Below, piece after piece: positions 8,397 through 17,016 of a stretch of 41,083 nt of DNA; position 1 is the stretch's first letter; each line of letters opens with the position of its first letter. Source of the stretch: Bdellovibrio sp. CG22_combo_CG10-13_8_21_14_all_39_27. GTDB taxonomy: Bacteria > Bdellovibrionota > Bacteriovoracia > Bacteriovoracales > Bacteriovoracaceae. The stretch is from contig PCTW01000033.1 in the NCBI GenBank assembly GCA_002786715.1, positions 10,139 through 51,221 on the forward strand, written 5' to 3'. Below the pieces are notes generated by a model. The model was not told the origin of the DNA. It saw only the letters and a program-made list of their open reading frames with translations, and did no database searches. The position numbers were made by a program, and so were the translations under genes.

Positions 8397-8743
8397 TCAA
8401 GTTCTAAATTGATATCGTAAGTTTGTTTTTCGAGATCAAGGCTGAGGCAAAAATCTCGGCCTTCGTTGCTATATTCTACAGTTTTATGAGAGAGATAATC
8501 GCATCTCTCTTCTGACACAGGGATTCCCCACTGATGTGTCCATTGTTCACCTTCTCTAACATAACCATGAACTCCATTGATGAAACTTTGGCAATCGGCA
8601 ACGATTTTTACATCAGGATTACTAGTGACAATTTCAATTTGAAAATCAAAACCTTCGATATGCTGGAAATCTTGAACTAAAAACTTAATTTCGGGAGTTA
8701 ATAACTCACCAAAAATAAAAAACATGCCAAGCCACTTCTTCAT
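8384..8743 (-). CDS. Small exported protein of unknown function, 119 aa
   Basis: Begins MKKWLGMFFIFGELLTP, a short signal-like hydrophobic segment without a clear cleavage site. Four Cys follow (DCQSF, ERCDY, DFCLS and the C-terminal DQCL), consistent with two disulfides in the periplasm. AAGAGG lies a few bases upstream of the ATG. The coding end overlaps the convergent 306-residue gene by 13 bases, with both stops read on opposite strands. Function unknown. Confidence 0.6.
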   Translation of the reverse strand: MKKWLGMFFIFGELLTPEIKFLVQDFQHIEGFDFQIEIVTSNPDVKIVADCQSFINGVHGYVREGEQWTHQWGIPVSEERCDYLSHKTVEYSNEGRDFCLSLDLEKQTYDINLELDQCL

Positions 8744-8781
8744 AACCGACCTCTTCTTCTTTAAAGATAATTGATTTGATG

Positions 8782-8787
8782 TATACT
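8782..8787 (+). promoter_or_regulatory. Possible -10 box of the Mpo1-like gene
   Basis: TATACT stands 35 bases before the ATG at 8823, inside a short AT-rich divergent spacer. No convincing -35 box is seen 16-18 bases upstream, so this is a weak prediction. Confidence 0.3.
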
Positions 8788-8822
8788 TTTACTAACTGAG
8801 ATCATCTTTTAAGGAAATTTTT

Positions 8823-9242
8823 ATGAGAACTTTATCAGAATGGCTAGAGAAGTATGCTGAGTCACATCAAAATAGAACAAACAAAATGATTCATAATGTT
8901 TGTGTTCCCGCGATCATGATTTCTCTCGTAGGACTTCTGCATCATTTTACAAGAATCGACTACTTATCTCTTGGAACTTTAGTAACTGTGATCACAATCG
9001 CTTTTTACGCTAGATTAAGTCTTAAGCTTCTCCCGGTCATGATACCGGTTTTTCTCGTTATGTGGGGAATTCTTTTTTGGGTACAAGATTACAATGGGAT
9101 TCACTGGCTTTGGCTCGCAATCTTTATCCTCGCCTGGATCGGACAATTTATAGGGCACAAAATCGAAGGTAAAAAGCCATCATTCTTCGATGATTTGGCC
9201 TTTTTATTAATCGGACCTGTTTGGGTATTTTATAAGCCTTGA
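8823..9242 (+). CDS. Mpo1-like (DUF962) membrane protein
   Basis: 139 residues, mostly hydrophobic, with about four membrane segments. The family hallmarks are present: an N-terminal WLEKYAESHQNRTNKMIHN with two His, and a C-terminal WIGQFIGHKIEGKKPSFF, then LLIGPVWVFY. The yeast member Mpo1 is an Fe(II)-dependent dioxygenase that shortens 2-hydroxy fatty acids by one carbon, using the conserved His residues. Bacterial relatives are untested in most cases, so a role in lipid alpha-oxidation is inference from family. AAGGAAAT precedes the ATG. The last 13 bases overlap the convergent end of ptsI. Confidence 0.85.
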   Translation: MRTLSEWLEKYAESHQNRTNKMIHNVCVPAIMISLVGLLHHFTRIDYLSLGTLVTVITIAFYARLSLKLLPVMIPVFLVMWGILFWVQDYNGIHWLWLAIFILAWIGQFIGHKIEGKKPSFFDDLAFLLIGPVWVFYKP

Positions 9243-10942
9243 AAGGACTTGAGTTGCGATTGAACCTCTTCAGAAGTTCTACAGCTTAAAACTTTACTCA
9301 CCAAATTCTGACAATCTTTAAAATTTAATGAACGAATCAACTTTCTTGAACCGAGTATATGAGACGGGCTCATTGAAAATTCTTGTAGTCCACATCCCAC
9401 CAAAAAGGGAACAATCAAAGGCATATGGGACATTGATCCACACATCGCACTTTTAAGTCCAGCTTCATTGGCCTTTGTGATGGCCAAATGAATGAGCCTT
9501 AAAAGACCAGGATTATAGGGGTTGTAAAGTTTCTCGATTTTACCATTCATGCGATCTACGGCGCAGGTATACTGAGTAAGATCGTTGGTTCCAATTGAAA
9601 TAAAATCGATGAGTTCAGCATAAGTATCGACCATCATCGCAGCAGAGGGAATCTCAATCATAATGCCGATCTTAATATCTTTGGCGAATGAAATACTTTT
9701 GTGAGTCAACTCTTCTTGGCATTCTTTTAAAATGACTTTTGCTTGAGCGATTTCTTCATAGCTTGAAATCATCGGAAACATAATTCCTAAATGACCATGC
9801 ACTGATGCTCTTAGTAGGGCCCTTAATTGAGTTTTGAAAAGTTCGACGTCATCTAAGCAAATGCGAATAGCGCGATAGCCTAAGAAGGGGTTTTCTTCCT
9901 CTGGGACATGCAGATAGGGGAGCTTCTTATCTCCTCCGATATCGAGAGTTCTAATGATACAAAATTTTCCATTCAATGAAGAGAGTACTTTTGAATAAGC
10001 TTCAAATTGCTCATCTTCAGTAGGCATGGTCTTTCTATCCATAAAGACAAATTCTGTTCGATAGAGTCCGACTGCTTCAGCATCATTTTCGATTAAGCTA
10101 TCAACATCATTTGGAGTACCAATATTGCCGGCGAGTTCAACCTTATAATGATCAATTGTTTCCGAAGATAGTCCGCGAAAGACCTCGAGCTCTTTGCGTT
10201 TTTGATCGAGTTCTTTTTGTTTTAAAAGGGCCTTTTCTAATGTTTTTGAATCAGGATTAATCCAATATTGGCCAGTTTCACCATCAATCAAGATTTTGTC
10301 ACCTTCATTGATAGATTGTGTGGCATGCTCTGTTCCAACAATGGCGGGAATTCCAAGTGTTCTCGCCATAATTGCCGAATGAGATGTTTTTCCGCCAATA
10401 TCTGTAATGAACCCAAGAACTTTCTTTTTATTCATAGTGGCGGTTTGACTTGGAGTTAAGTCTCTCGCAACAATGACGACTTCTTCATCAATAAGTGAAA
10501 GGTCGTGAATTTTAAAACCGAGAATATGGGAGAGGACGCGATCAGAGACATCTCTTATGTCTGCAGCTCTCTCTTTCATATAATCGTCTTCCATAGACTC
10601 AAACATCGCAACAAACTGTTGTGAAACATTAACAAATGCTGATTCAGCACAAATTTTCTGTTCATTAATTTGAGTTTGGACTTGGCCAATCCATTCTGGA
10701 TCTTGCAAAAGCATAATATGAGAATCAAAGATTTGTGCTTTTTCTTCACCTAGGCTTTCAAGTGTGATGGTGCGAATTTTTTCAAGTTCAAGAATACTTG
10801 TTTCAAGTGCTTGTCCAAGTTTCTTAAGCTCTGCTTCAGGTTGGGCGACTTTTCTTTCAACAACTTCTAAGTCGTGACCTACGAAGAGGTAAGCCTTTCC
10901 GTAAGCAATGCCTTCAGAAGCTCCAAGTCCAAGTCGTTCCAT
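9230..10942 (-). CDS. ptsI: PTS enzyme I (phosphoenolpyruvate-protein phosphotransferase)
   Basis: 570 residues, normal for the family. The N-terminal domain has GGKTSHSAIMARTLGIPA with the phosphorylated His188; the TIM-barrel domain shows LYRTEFVFMDR, GTNDLTQYT and CGSMSHMPLIVPFLVG, the PEP- and Mg-binding elements. It moves phosphate from PEP to HPr in the cytoplasm. It is the third gene of the operon, 12 bases after ptsH, with the purine-rich AGAGAGAG as its ribosome-binding site. One Cys lies in the CGSM motif, as expected for the catalytic acid. Its end overlaps the Mpo1-like gene by 13 bases. Confidence 0.97.
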   Translation of the reverse strand: MERLGLGASEGIAYGKAYLFVGHDLEVVERKVAQPEAELKKLGQALETSILELEKIRTITLESLGEEKAQIFDSHIMLLQDPEWIGQVQTQINEQKICAESAFVNVSQQFVAMFESMEDDYMKERAADIRDVSDRVLSHILGFKIHDLSLIDEEVVIVARDLTPSQTATMNKKKVLGFITDIGGKTSHSAIMARTLGIPAIVGTEHATQSINEGDKILIDGETGQYWINPDSKTLEKALLKQKELDQKRKELEVFRGLSSETIDHYKVELAGNIGTPNDVDSLIENDAEAVGLYRTEFVFMDRKTMPTEDEQFEAYSKVLSSLNGKFCIIRTLDIGGDKKLPYLHVPEEENPFLGYRAIRICLDDVELFKTQLRALLRASVHGHLGIMFPMISSYEEIAQAKVILKECQEELTHKSISFAKDIKIGIMIEIPSAAMMVDTYAELIDFISIGTNDLTQYTCAVDRMNGKIEKLYNPYNPGLLRLIHLAITKANEAGLKSAMCGSMSHMPLIVPFLVGCGLQEFSMSPSHILGSRKLIRSLNFKDCQNLVSKVLSCRTSEEVQSQLKSFQGL

Positions 10943-10954
10943 ATTCTCTCTCTC

Positions 10955-11224
10955 TTAGTGCAGATTGAATTTGTTGTTAATGAGCTCTTCAATTTTAGTG
11001 ATAGCTTCAGAAGCATCTTCACCAGTAACTTTTAAAGTAAACTCAGCATTATAAGTAAGCCCTGAGGTCATTAAGCTCATGATTGATTTTGCATTTAATG
11101 TTTTGCCATTGAATTCAATTTCAATTTGAGATTTATAGGCTGCAGCAGCTTTTGCAAGTACTCCTGCTGGGCGAGCATGCAGGCCTTCTTCATTTAAGAT
11201 TTTTAGCGTTGTCATTTTTTCCAT
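10955..11224 (-). CDS. ptsH: PTS phosphocarrier protein HPr
   Basis: 89 residues. His16 in EEGLHARPAGVLAK is the site phosphorylated by enzyme I. Ser47 in NAKSIMSLM matches the regulatory Ser46 region that HPr kinase modifies in Gram-positives and some proteobacteria; no hprK is in this window. AAGGAA five bases before the first ATG supports this start over the Met three residues later. It sits between the EIICBA gene and ptsI, giving a complete sugar-to-PEP relay in one operon. Confidence 0.97.
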   Translation of the reverse strand: MEKMTTLKILNEEGLHARPAGVLAKAAAAYKSQIEIEFNGKTLNAKSIMSLMTSGLTYNAEFTLKVTGEDASEAITKIEELINNKFNLH

Positions 11225-11238
11225 TGCAAATTCCTTGG

Positions 11239-13206
11239 CTAGTTAAGTTCAATATTGAAGAGGTCTTGTTGTGAATCAACATGTCCCTTCGCCAAAATTT
11301 GTATTTTCTTTACAGTGTCCATATTTGTGATTACGACCGGTGTAACATCACTCTTGGCACGGCTTCTGATAAGATCAAGATCAAACTCAAGAAGCTTGTC
11401 GCCAGCTTTGATTTCATCGCCGTTCTTGACGAAAGCTGTAAAACCTTCGCCATTCATTTTCACAGTATCGAGTCCTACATGAATGAGAATTTCAGAGCCA
11501 CCTTCTGTCATTAATCCTACGGCGTGATTTGTTCTAAACACTTGAACGACTTTTCCTGCGATAGGTGAATAGAGAATTCCTTCAGAAGGTTTAATCGCAA
11601 CACCATCACCAAGTAGTCTTTCCGCAAAAGTGGCATCTGGAACTTGGTCGATTGAAATGATCTCTCCTTTCATCGGAGATTTCAACGTAAGTGTTTTTGC
11701 CCCGTGAGCAGCGACAATTCCCGCTTTAGGCGAAGGGGTGCTCGCAACGACTTTTTGACCTTTCATCAGACCCTTGATTTGATCTTTTAAGATATCTGAT
11801 TCTACACCGAAGATAACTTGATAGTTACGGCCAGTGTTCATCATGCCGGCAGCGCCGATGGCTTTTAAACGAGCACCATCAACGAGATTAGTATCTTTTA
11901 CTGTTAAACGAAGACGTGTGATACAAGCATCAATTGCTTCAATGTTTGGAGTTCCGCCAAGAGCAGCAAGGACTGCCGCCGCTTTTTCTCCAGCTGGCAC
12001 TGCTTCAGTGGCGTCATCTAAACTTTCAGTTTCTCTTCCTGGTGTTTTGAAATCGAAAAGTCCAATCAACCAGTAGAAAGAAGTAAAATAAACAAGTCCT
12101 ACCAGAGGACCAACAATAGTCCATAAGTAGATATGATTCTTTTGATTAAAGAAACCAACGACAAAATCGATGATTGATGCAGAGAAAGTATAGCCTAAGT
12201 GAATATCAAAAAATCCAGTAAGCAAGCCAGAGCAGAAGGCTGCAAGAACATGAAAGATATAAAGGAGAGGAGCTACGAAAATAAAGGCAAACTCAATAGG
12301 CTCTGTAATACCTGTGATGATTGAAGTCAGTGCGGCTGACAGCATGACACCGCCAATCGCTTTTCTTTTGTTTTTTGGAGCTCTTAAGTACATTGCCAAA
12401 CAAGCCGCTGGTAATCCAAATAACATGATTGGGAATTCTGACGCCATAAATCTTCCAGCATTTGGGTCACCTGCAAAGAAGCGTGCTGATTCACCTTTGA
12501 CGACTTGACCAGTAGAAGTGATGAATTGACCAAATTCAAAAAGGAATGGTGGATAATAAACGTGGTGAAGACCAACTGGAATAAGGAGTCGTTTTCCAGC
12601 GGCATAAAAAGCAGGTCCTAGTGCAGAACCCATAATGTAAGTACCAAAATGATTAATTGCTGCTTGGATAGGTGGCCAAACGAAACCTAATAAAATACCG
12701 ACAAGAATAGCCGCCGCAGCTGTGATGATTGGAACAAGTCTCTTTCCTGAGAAGAATCCGAGTACTGGATGTAATTTGGTTTGATGAAAACGTGCATAAA
12801 GATTAGCGGAGAGAAGACCCATGATAATTCCGCCAAAAACGCCAGTATTGATCGCAAGTTCTAGACCACGAGTTTCGCCCATGACTTTAAGAACGTTGAC
12901 TAAAGTAAAATAACCAACAGCTGACGCGAGTCCTGCAACTCCTGCACCGCCTGTAAAGCCGATCGCTACACCAATCGCAAAAACCACTGGTAATTGTTCA
13001 AAAATGGCCAAGCCACCTGAGTACATAATATTACCAATAGCGTGAATGAGAGTATTAGTTACGACACTTTCATGCATGGTTGCATCTTGAACAATTCGAC
13101 CAAGCGCTACTAGTAAACCTGCAGCAGGTAGTACTGAAACAGGCATCATTAACGATTGACCAACTTTTTGCAAAATAGAAAATAGGCGACTACTAGTCGA
13201 GTTCAT
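11239..13206 (-). CDS. PTS permease EIICBA, glucose/N-acetylglucosamine family
   Basis: 655 residues with three domains in the NagE/PtsG order. The EIIC part (1 to ~395) has many membrane helices and the IPVGLHHVYYPPF motif. EIIB (~410-490) has the phosphorylated Cys428 in DACITRLRL. EIIA (~510-655) has NHAVGLM and the active His576 in LIHVGLDTV. The length and fusion order match E. coli NagE (IICBA), so N-acetylglucosamine or glucose is the likely sugar; which one cannot be decided from motifs. It is the first gene of the ptsH-ptsI operon. Its leader is odd: the ribosome-binding position is a run of eight G that could slip in replication. No nagA or nagB lies nearby. Confidence 0.93.
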   Translation of the reverse strand: MNSTSSRLFSILQKVGQSLMMPVSVLPAAGLLVALGRIVQDATMHESVVTNTLIHAIGNIMYSGGLAIFEQLPVVFAIGVAIGFTGGAGVAGLASAVGYFTLVNVLKVMGETRGLELAINTGVFGGIIMGLLSANLYARFHQTKLHPVLGFFSGKRLVPIITAAAAILVGILLGFVWPPIQAAINHFGTYIMGSALGPAFYAAGKRLLIPVGLHHVYYPPFLFEFGQFITSTGQVVKGESARFFAGDPNAGRFMASEFPIMLFGLPAACLAMYLRAPKNKRKAIGGVMLSAALTSIITGITEPIEFAFIFVAPLLYIFHVLAAFCSGLLTGFFDIHLGYTFSASIIDFVVGFFNQKNHIYLWTIVGPLVGLVYFTSFYWLIGLFDFKTPGRETESLDDATEAVPAGEKAAAVLAALGGTPNIEAIDACITRLRLTVKDTNLVDGARLKAIGAAGMMNTGRNYQVIFGVESDILKDQIKGLMKGQKVVASTPSPKAGIVAAHGAKTLTLKSPMKGEIISIDQVPDATFAERLLGDGVAIKPSEGILYSPIAGKVVQVFRTNHAVGLMTEGGSEILIHVGLDTVKMNGEGFTAFVKNGDEIKAGDKLLEFDLDLIRSRAKSDVTPVVITNMDTVKKIQILAKGHVDSQQDLFNIELN

Positions 13207-13212
13207 GAAAAT

Positions 13213-13220
13213 CCCCCCCC
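13213..13220 (-). promoter_or_regulatory. G8 homopolymer at the ribosome-binding position of the EIICBA gene
   Basis: The plus strand shows eight C at 13213-13220, so the mRNA reads GGGGGGGG followed by ATTTTC and the ATG. No other Shine-Dalgarno-like sequence is near, so the G run must serve as the ribosome-binding site. Its length could vary by slippage and change spacing or strength. Confidence 0.6.
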
Positions 13221-13404
13221 GGGTGTCAATTGAAATGACGAAATCTTGTCTTTGAAGCCACCGGACTTTAACAAACCGTGAACTTTATGACTATCAAGAA
13301 ATTCGCTTTATTGACTCGGTGCGCCCGATGACTTTTCATGACTTTACGAGTGGTATCGTTTGTAGTCACAATAGGGTCATTAAAATTAGTCGAGGATTCG
13401 CATT

Positions 13405-13929
13405 ATGATCTTAATAAAACAGCTCTTAGGTCTGCTTAAGCTTCTCAATTCAGAGACAGGAACAAACCAAATTGCAGCTGGAGTGGCACTGGGATTTATT
13501 CTAGGTCAATCTCCCATGCTCTCTCTTCAAGCAATTGCTGTCTTTGTATTGATTTTCTTTTTTAGAATTCAAATGGGGGCGGCCTTTTTGTCCGCCGCTT
13601 TTTTTAAACTTTTGGGCTTGGCCTTAGTCCCACTTTATGCTTCGCTTGGTGAATGGGTTTTAACCATGCCATCACTCGAGTCCCTTTTTACAACTTTCTA
13701 CAATATGCCACTCATTCCTTTAACTCGATTTAATAATACAGTTGTAATGGGTTCTGGTCTTCTAGGCTTTCTGCTCTTTCCGGTTATTTTTCTTCTGACC
13801 AAAATTCTTGTTTCAAAATATCGCAAATTAATTGTTGAAAGGTTTCAAGAAACAAAGATTTGGAAAATGTGGAAGGCTTCGGCCATTTATAAACTCTACT
13901 TTAACTATGAGAAGCTCTATGGAAGATAA
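13405..13929 (+). CDS. TIGR03546-family membrane protein (DUF2062-like)
   Basis: 174 residues, about three to four hydrophobic segments after an N-terminal amphipathic KQLLGLLKLLNSETGTNQIAAG. The GVALGFILGQSPM motif and overall length match the conserved family TIGR03546, related to DUF2062. It is followed, with overlap, by a TIGR03545 protein, the partner normally found next to it. Function of the pair is not established; the pairing suggests an inner-membrane complex. The gene is divergent from the PTS operon, with a 198-base spacer that contains TTGACT and an AAGTCATGAAAAGTCAT repeat on the other strand. Confidence 0.75.
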   Translation: MILIKQLLGLLKLLNSETGTNQIAAGVALGFILGQSPMLSLQAIAVFVLIFFFRIQMGAAFLSAAFFKLLGLALVPLYASLGEWVLTMPSLESLFTTFYNMPLIPLTRFNNTVVMGSGLLGFLLFPVIFLLTKILVSKYRKLIVERFQETKIWKMWKASAIYKLYFNYEKLYGR

Positions 13930-15838
13930 AAAAAACGAAAAGAAAAAAGTCATAAAGAAAAAAGGACCAATTCGTTTTGAAGCAATAATTCCTTTTGTCG
14001 TCATGGTGGTTTTAGTCGGGCTTTATACTAAGTTCTTTCTCGACACGCACCTTCGTTTAGGAATGGAGAAAGTTGGAGGAATTGTTCACGGAGCTGAAGT
14101 CGATATCGCTGAAGTGAATACCTCTTTCATCAATGGCAATTTTGAGATTAAAGGAATTGAAGTCACTAACAAAGAGCAGCCCGAATTAAATCTTATTCAA
14201 ATTGGCAAAGTGGGAATGGGGATGTCTTGGGACGCCCTTCTCAGAGGAAAAATTCTTATTCCTAATGCAGGGATCGAAGGCATAGCCTTAAATCACAAAC
14301 GCAAAAACGTAGGTGAAGTCTATCCCCAAAAAGCACCAGATGCTCAACCTAGCGCTGCTGGTAAAATTGCTTCCGAAGCCAAGAATAGAGTGCTTGATCA
14401 ATCTAAAGAAGAGTTTGAAGGAAATGTTCTAGGAGATGTCGCTACTGTTTTAGAAGGGACGGATGCTAAAGATCAAGTTCAAAATATTCGCGGTGATCTT
14501 GCTTCTGAAAAAAGAGTTGATGAATTAGAAAAACTTTTAAAAGACAAAGAAAAAGAATGGGCCCAAAGAGCTGATCAGCTCAAAGATAAAGAAGAGCTCA
14601 AGGCCTTACAAGCAAAACTGAAGGGAATTAAGATTGATAAGAAAAAGCCATGGGAAGCCTTAAAACAGGCAAAGGTCGTTACAGATGAAATTAAAAATAA
14701 AGTGAATCAAATAAAGAATTCTGGTCGTGATTTAAAGAATGATATTAATTATTTTAAAAATTCAATCGCTGAGATTGATAATCTGGTTAAAAAAGATCTG
14801 CAAGATCTTCAATCTAGAGTCAAACTACCAGAGCTCGATCCAGCGAGTTTCGCAAAAAAACTTTTGGGAAATATGTTTCGAGAGAAGATGGGAGAGACTA
14901 TGAAGTATGTCGATCTTGCTCGCAAGTATATGCCACCGCCAAAAGATAAGTCCAAAGAGGAACCAAAGGTTGATGTGGCCAAAGAGCTGAGCAAACGCGG
15001 CCGATTGATTAAATTTCCTATCACGACTGGTTATCCACTCTTTTGGTTAAAAGAAGCGAAAGTTTCAGTTGTCGGAGAAGACACATTTTCGGGGTCATTA
15101 ACGAATGTGACAACCGCTCCTTCTTTTATCAAGAAGCCAGCCATTTTTGAAGCAAAGGGAGATCTTAAAAAGGAGAATATTCAAGGAATCAATTTAAAAA
15201 TTACGATGGATCACGTGACAAGTATTCCTAAAGAGAAATTGGAAATCAATGTCGCAAGTGTACCAACTCCTGCTCGCGTTCTTTCAAAGAGTCCAAGTGC
15301 TCAATTAACTTTAAAAGAAGGACGGGCCACGAGCCGTTTCTCCGCATCGATCTCTGGCGAAAATGCTGAAGTCATGTGGAACTCGCGGACCATGAAACCC
15401 GAATTTGATGTTGCCGCAAAAAATGAGCGTATGACAAAAATTCTTCAATCTGTGACAGCTTCACTACCTGAGCTAACTCTTAATGCTCAAGCGGTTGGCC
15501 AATTGTCATCTTTGAAATGGACTGTGAATTCTAATCTTGGCACTGAATTCTCTCGCGCAATTAAGCAAGAACTTGGCAATCAAGTTGAGTTAGCAAAAGC
15601 AGAGCTTAAGCAAAAGATCGATGCGAAGATTGGACCTAAAAAAGAGAAGCTTTTAGGCGAGTACAATAAACTCAAAGGTAAATTAGACGGTTTGCTCTCT
15701 AAAAATGAAAAAGAGGCCGACTCCGCTTCCTCCGATGCCGAAAATTCGGCCAAAGCAGCGGCTCCGACTCCTGCTAATAAAGTTGAAGAAGTTAAGGACG
15801 ATTTACTTAAAAAATTAAAGAAAAAAATAAAGTTTTAA
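13919..15838 (+). CDS. TIGR03545-family membrane-anchored coiled-coil protein
   Basis: 639 residues. I choose ATG 13919, inside the end of the previous gene, because GAGAAG lies just upstream; another ATG four codons earlier is possible. A very basic N-terminus (KKNEKKKVIKKKG) precedes one membrane helix (about residues 18-40), so most of the protein faces the periplasm. Residues ~50-110 resemble the N-terminal AsmA-like beta region. Residues ~150-310 are highly charged coiled coil. The ~330-560 part is beta-rich, and the Lys/Ala-rich tail ends KKLKKKIKF. Known as a conserved partner of TIGR03546 proteins. An AsmA-like fold would fit lipid transport or outer-membrane quality control, but that is inference. 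Confidence 0.75.
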   Translation: MEDKKNEKKKVIKKKGPIRFEAIIPFVVMVVLVGLYTKFFLDTHLRLGMEKVGGIVHGAEVDIAEVNTSFINGNFEIKGIEVTNKEQPELNLIQIGKVGMGMSWDALLRGKILIPNAGIEGIALNHKRKNVGEVYPQKAPDAQPSAAGKIASEAKNRVLDQSKEEFEGNVLGDVATVLEGTDAKDQVQNIRGDLASEKRVDELEKLLKDKEKEWAQRADQLKDKEELKALQAKLKGIKIDKKKPWEALKQAKVVTDEIKNKVNQIKNSGRDLKNDINYFKNSIAEIDNLVKKDLQDLQSRVKLPELDPASFAKKLLGNMFREKMGETMKYVDLARKYMPPPKDKSKEEPKVDVAKELSKRGRLIKFPITTGYPLFWLKEAKVSVVGEDTFSGSLTNVTTAPSFIKKPAIFEAKGDLKKENIQGINLKITMDHVTSIPKEKLEINVASVPTPARVLSKSPSAQLTLKEGRATSRFSASISGENAEVMWNSRTMKPEFDVAAKNERMTKILQSVTASLPELTLNAQAVGQLSSLKWTVNSNLGTEFSRAIKQELGNQVELAKAELKQKIDAKIGPKKEKLLGEYNKLKGKLDGLLSKNEKEADSASSDAENSAKAAAPTPANKVEEVKDDLLKKLKKKIKF

Positions 15839-15841
15839 ATT

Positions 15842-16276
15842 ATGGAAACAAATCTCACTTGGAAAAAAAACCAACTCCAATTTTCTTCAGAGACCAGAGG
15901 ACATTTGGTAAATATGGATACACCTGAAAGTACCAATCAAATTGGCCCTTCGCCAAAGGAGTTGGTCTTGCAAGGCTTAGCAGGTTGTTCCGCTATGGAT
16001 GTCATCTCTATTTTAGAAAAGATGAGGCAGCCTGTTGAAGAGTTTACTATTAAGGCCACGACTGACCTTACTGATGATCACCCAAGGGTTTTCACTAATC
16101 TGAAAATGATTTTTGAGCTCAAAGGAAGTCTCGATCCAGAGAAGTGCAAAAAATCGGTGGAGTATTCTCTTACAAAATATTGTGGAGTCGCAGCGATGCT
16201 ATCAAAGGTAACACCTGTTCAATTTGAACTAACATTGAATGGTGCTTTAATTGATTCAGGAATTGCTAGATTTTAA
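15842..16276 (+). CDS. OsmC-family peroxiredoxin-like protein
   Basis: 144 residues. The two family cysteines are present: Cys49 in LQGLAGCSAMDV and Cys114 in LTKYCGVAAML, the pair that reduces organic peroxides in OsmC/Ohr proteins. The PSPKELVLQGLAGC context is closer to the YhfA/OsmC-like branch than to Ohr. Cytoplasmic. It starts three bases after the TIGR03545 gene stops and is probably translated from the same mRNA. The TAA stop overlaps the TTA (stop on the other strand) of the convergent lysozyme-fold gene. Confidence 0.9.
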   Translation: METNLTWKKNQLQFSSETRGHLVNMDTPESTNQIGPSPKELVLQGLAGCSAMDVISILEKMRQPVEEFTIKATTDLTDDHPRVFTNLKMIFELKGSLDPEKCKKSVEYSLTKYCGVAAMLSKVTPVQFELTLNGALIDSGIARF

Positions 16277-17016
16277 AATTTGCAGGCTGAAAATTCTCGA
16301 ATCAAGCTACCAGCATCTCCGCCTTTTTTCTGTCGAAAATTTGCCCAGTAAGAACTCGATCCTGAGCCATAGAGCTTTCCATTTGATTTGTATTCGCCTT
16401 CCTTACCTAACATCAATTCTGAAAGAATATCTAATCCACATTTAATGTTATTGGTAGCATCAGCAACCGATTTTACTTTGCAATTTGGACCTCTCCAACT
16501 TCTACTTGATTTTGCTTCGGGTAATTGGAGTAAACCAACTGCGACACCATCTGTAGCACGAGAATTTCTGCTAGAGGCTTTGCAAGTGGATTCATCCCAA
16601 GCCAAAGAAGCCAAAGTCCAAACCCAAAAATGCTTTTTCTGTCTAAAGGTGAGAGTGTTCCAATTGGGACAAATTCCACCGGGTCCCGTCATACCCGGTC
16701 GATCTTTTTTAAACATATGAGATTGGGGGCCTAAATTATCCAAATAGGTTTCAGCAACAGTTCCCCACGGGCCATAGGCACCATTTCGATGAATAAAATC
16801 AGTGCAATCTGCATCCGAATCAAAAAAACTAAGAGTAAGTCCTTGCAGATCATGATTGCAAGATAAGCAAGGGCGATTGATTTGTGGACCACCTTTAACT
16901 GCTGGGTCGGTCAACACGTTCAAATTGGGTGGACGAACCTTTGGCTTTGTCTCTGCTTGGGCCACCAAAGTAAACAAAGTCATAAAGAAAAGGATTAAAG
17001 CTTTTTGTAAGTACAT
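16273..17016 (-). CDS. Exported lysozyme-fold protein, possible lytic transglycosylase
   Basis: 247 residues with a signal peptide (MYLQKALILFFMTLFTLVAQA). A Cys-rich N-terminal part (PCLSC, ADC, GGIC) leads to a segment shaped like a soluble-lytic-transglycosylase core: TLASLAWDESTC with the candidate catalytic Glu142, GVAVGLLQLP matching the family's GLMQ element, and NIKCGLDILSEL matching its N-x-x-x-G-x-x-x-L helix. Eight Cys suggest several disulfides. It probably cleaves the glycan strands of peptidoglycan. GAAGGAGGAG directly precedes the ATG, which lies inside the end of the upstream exported gene (22-base overlap), so the two form an operon. The family match is by motif only. Confidence 0.65.
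   Translation of the reverse strand: MYLQKALILFFMTLFTLVAQAETKPKVRPPNLNVLTDPAVKGGPQINRPCLSCNHDLQGLTLSFFDSDADCTDFIHRNGAYGPWGTVAETYLDNLGPQSHMFKKDRPGMTGPGGICPNWNTLTFRQKKHFWVWTLASLAWDESTCKASSRNSRATDGVAVGLLQLPEAKSSRSWRGPNCKVKSVADATNNIKCGLDILSELMLGKEGEYKSNGKLYGSGSSSYWANFRQKKGGDAGSLIREFSACKF

Noticed and set aside
11255-12605. Open frames antisense to the EIICBA gene
   Set aside because: They lie wholly inside a clear PTS gene, have no ribosome-binding site and show no recognisable domains.
13907-13919. Earlier ATG of the TIGR03545 gene at 13907
   Set aside because: The ATG at 13919 has GAGAAG at the right distance, while the earlier one lacks a site; this remains a close call.
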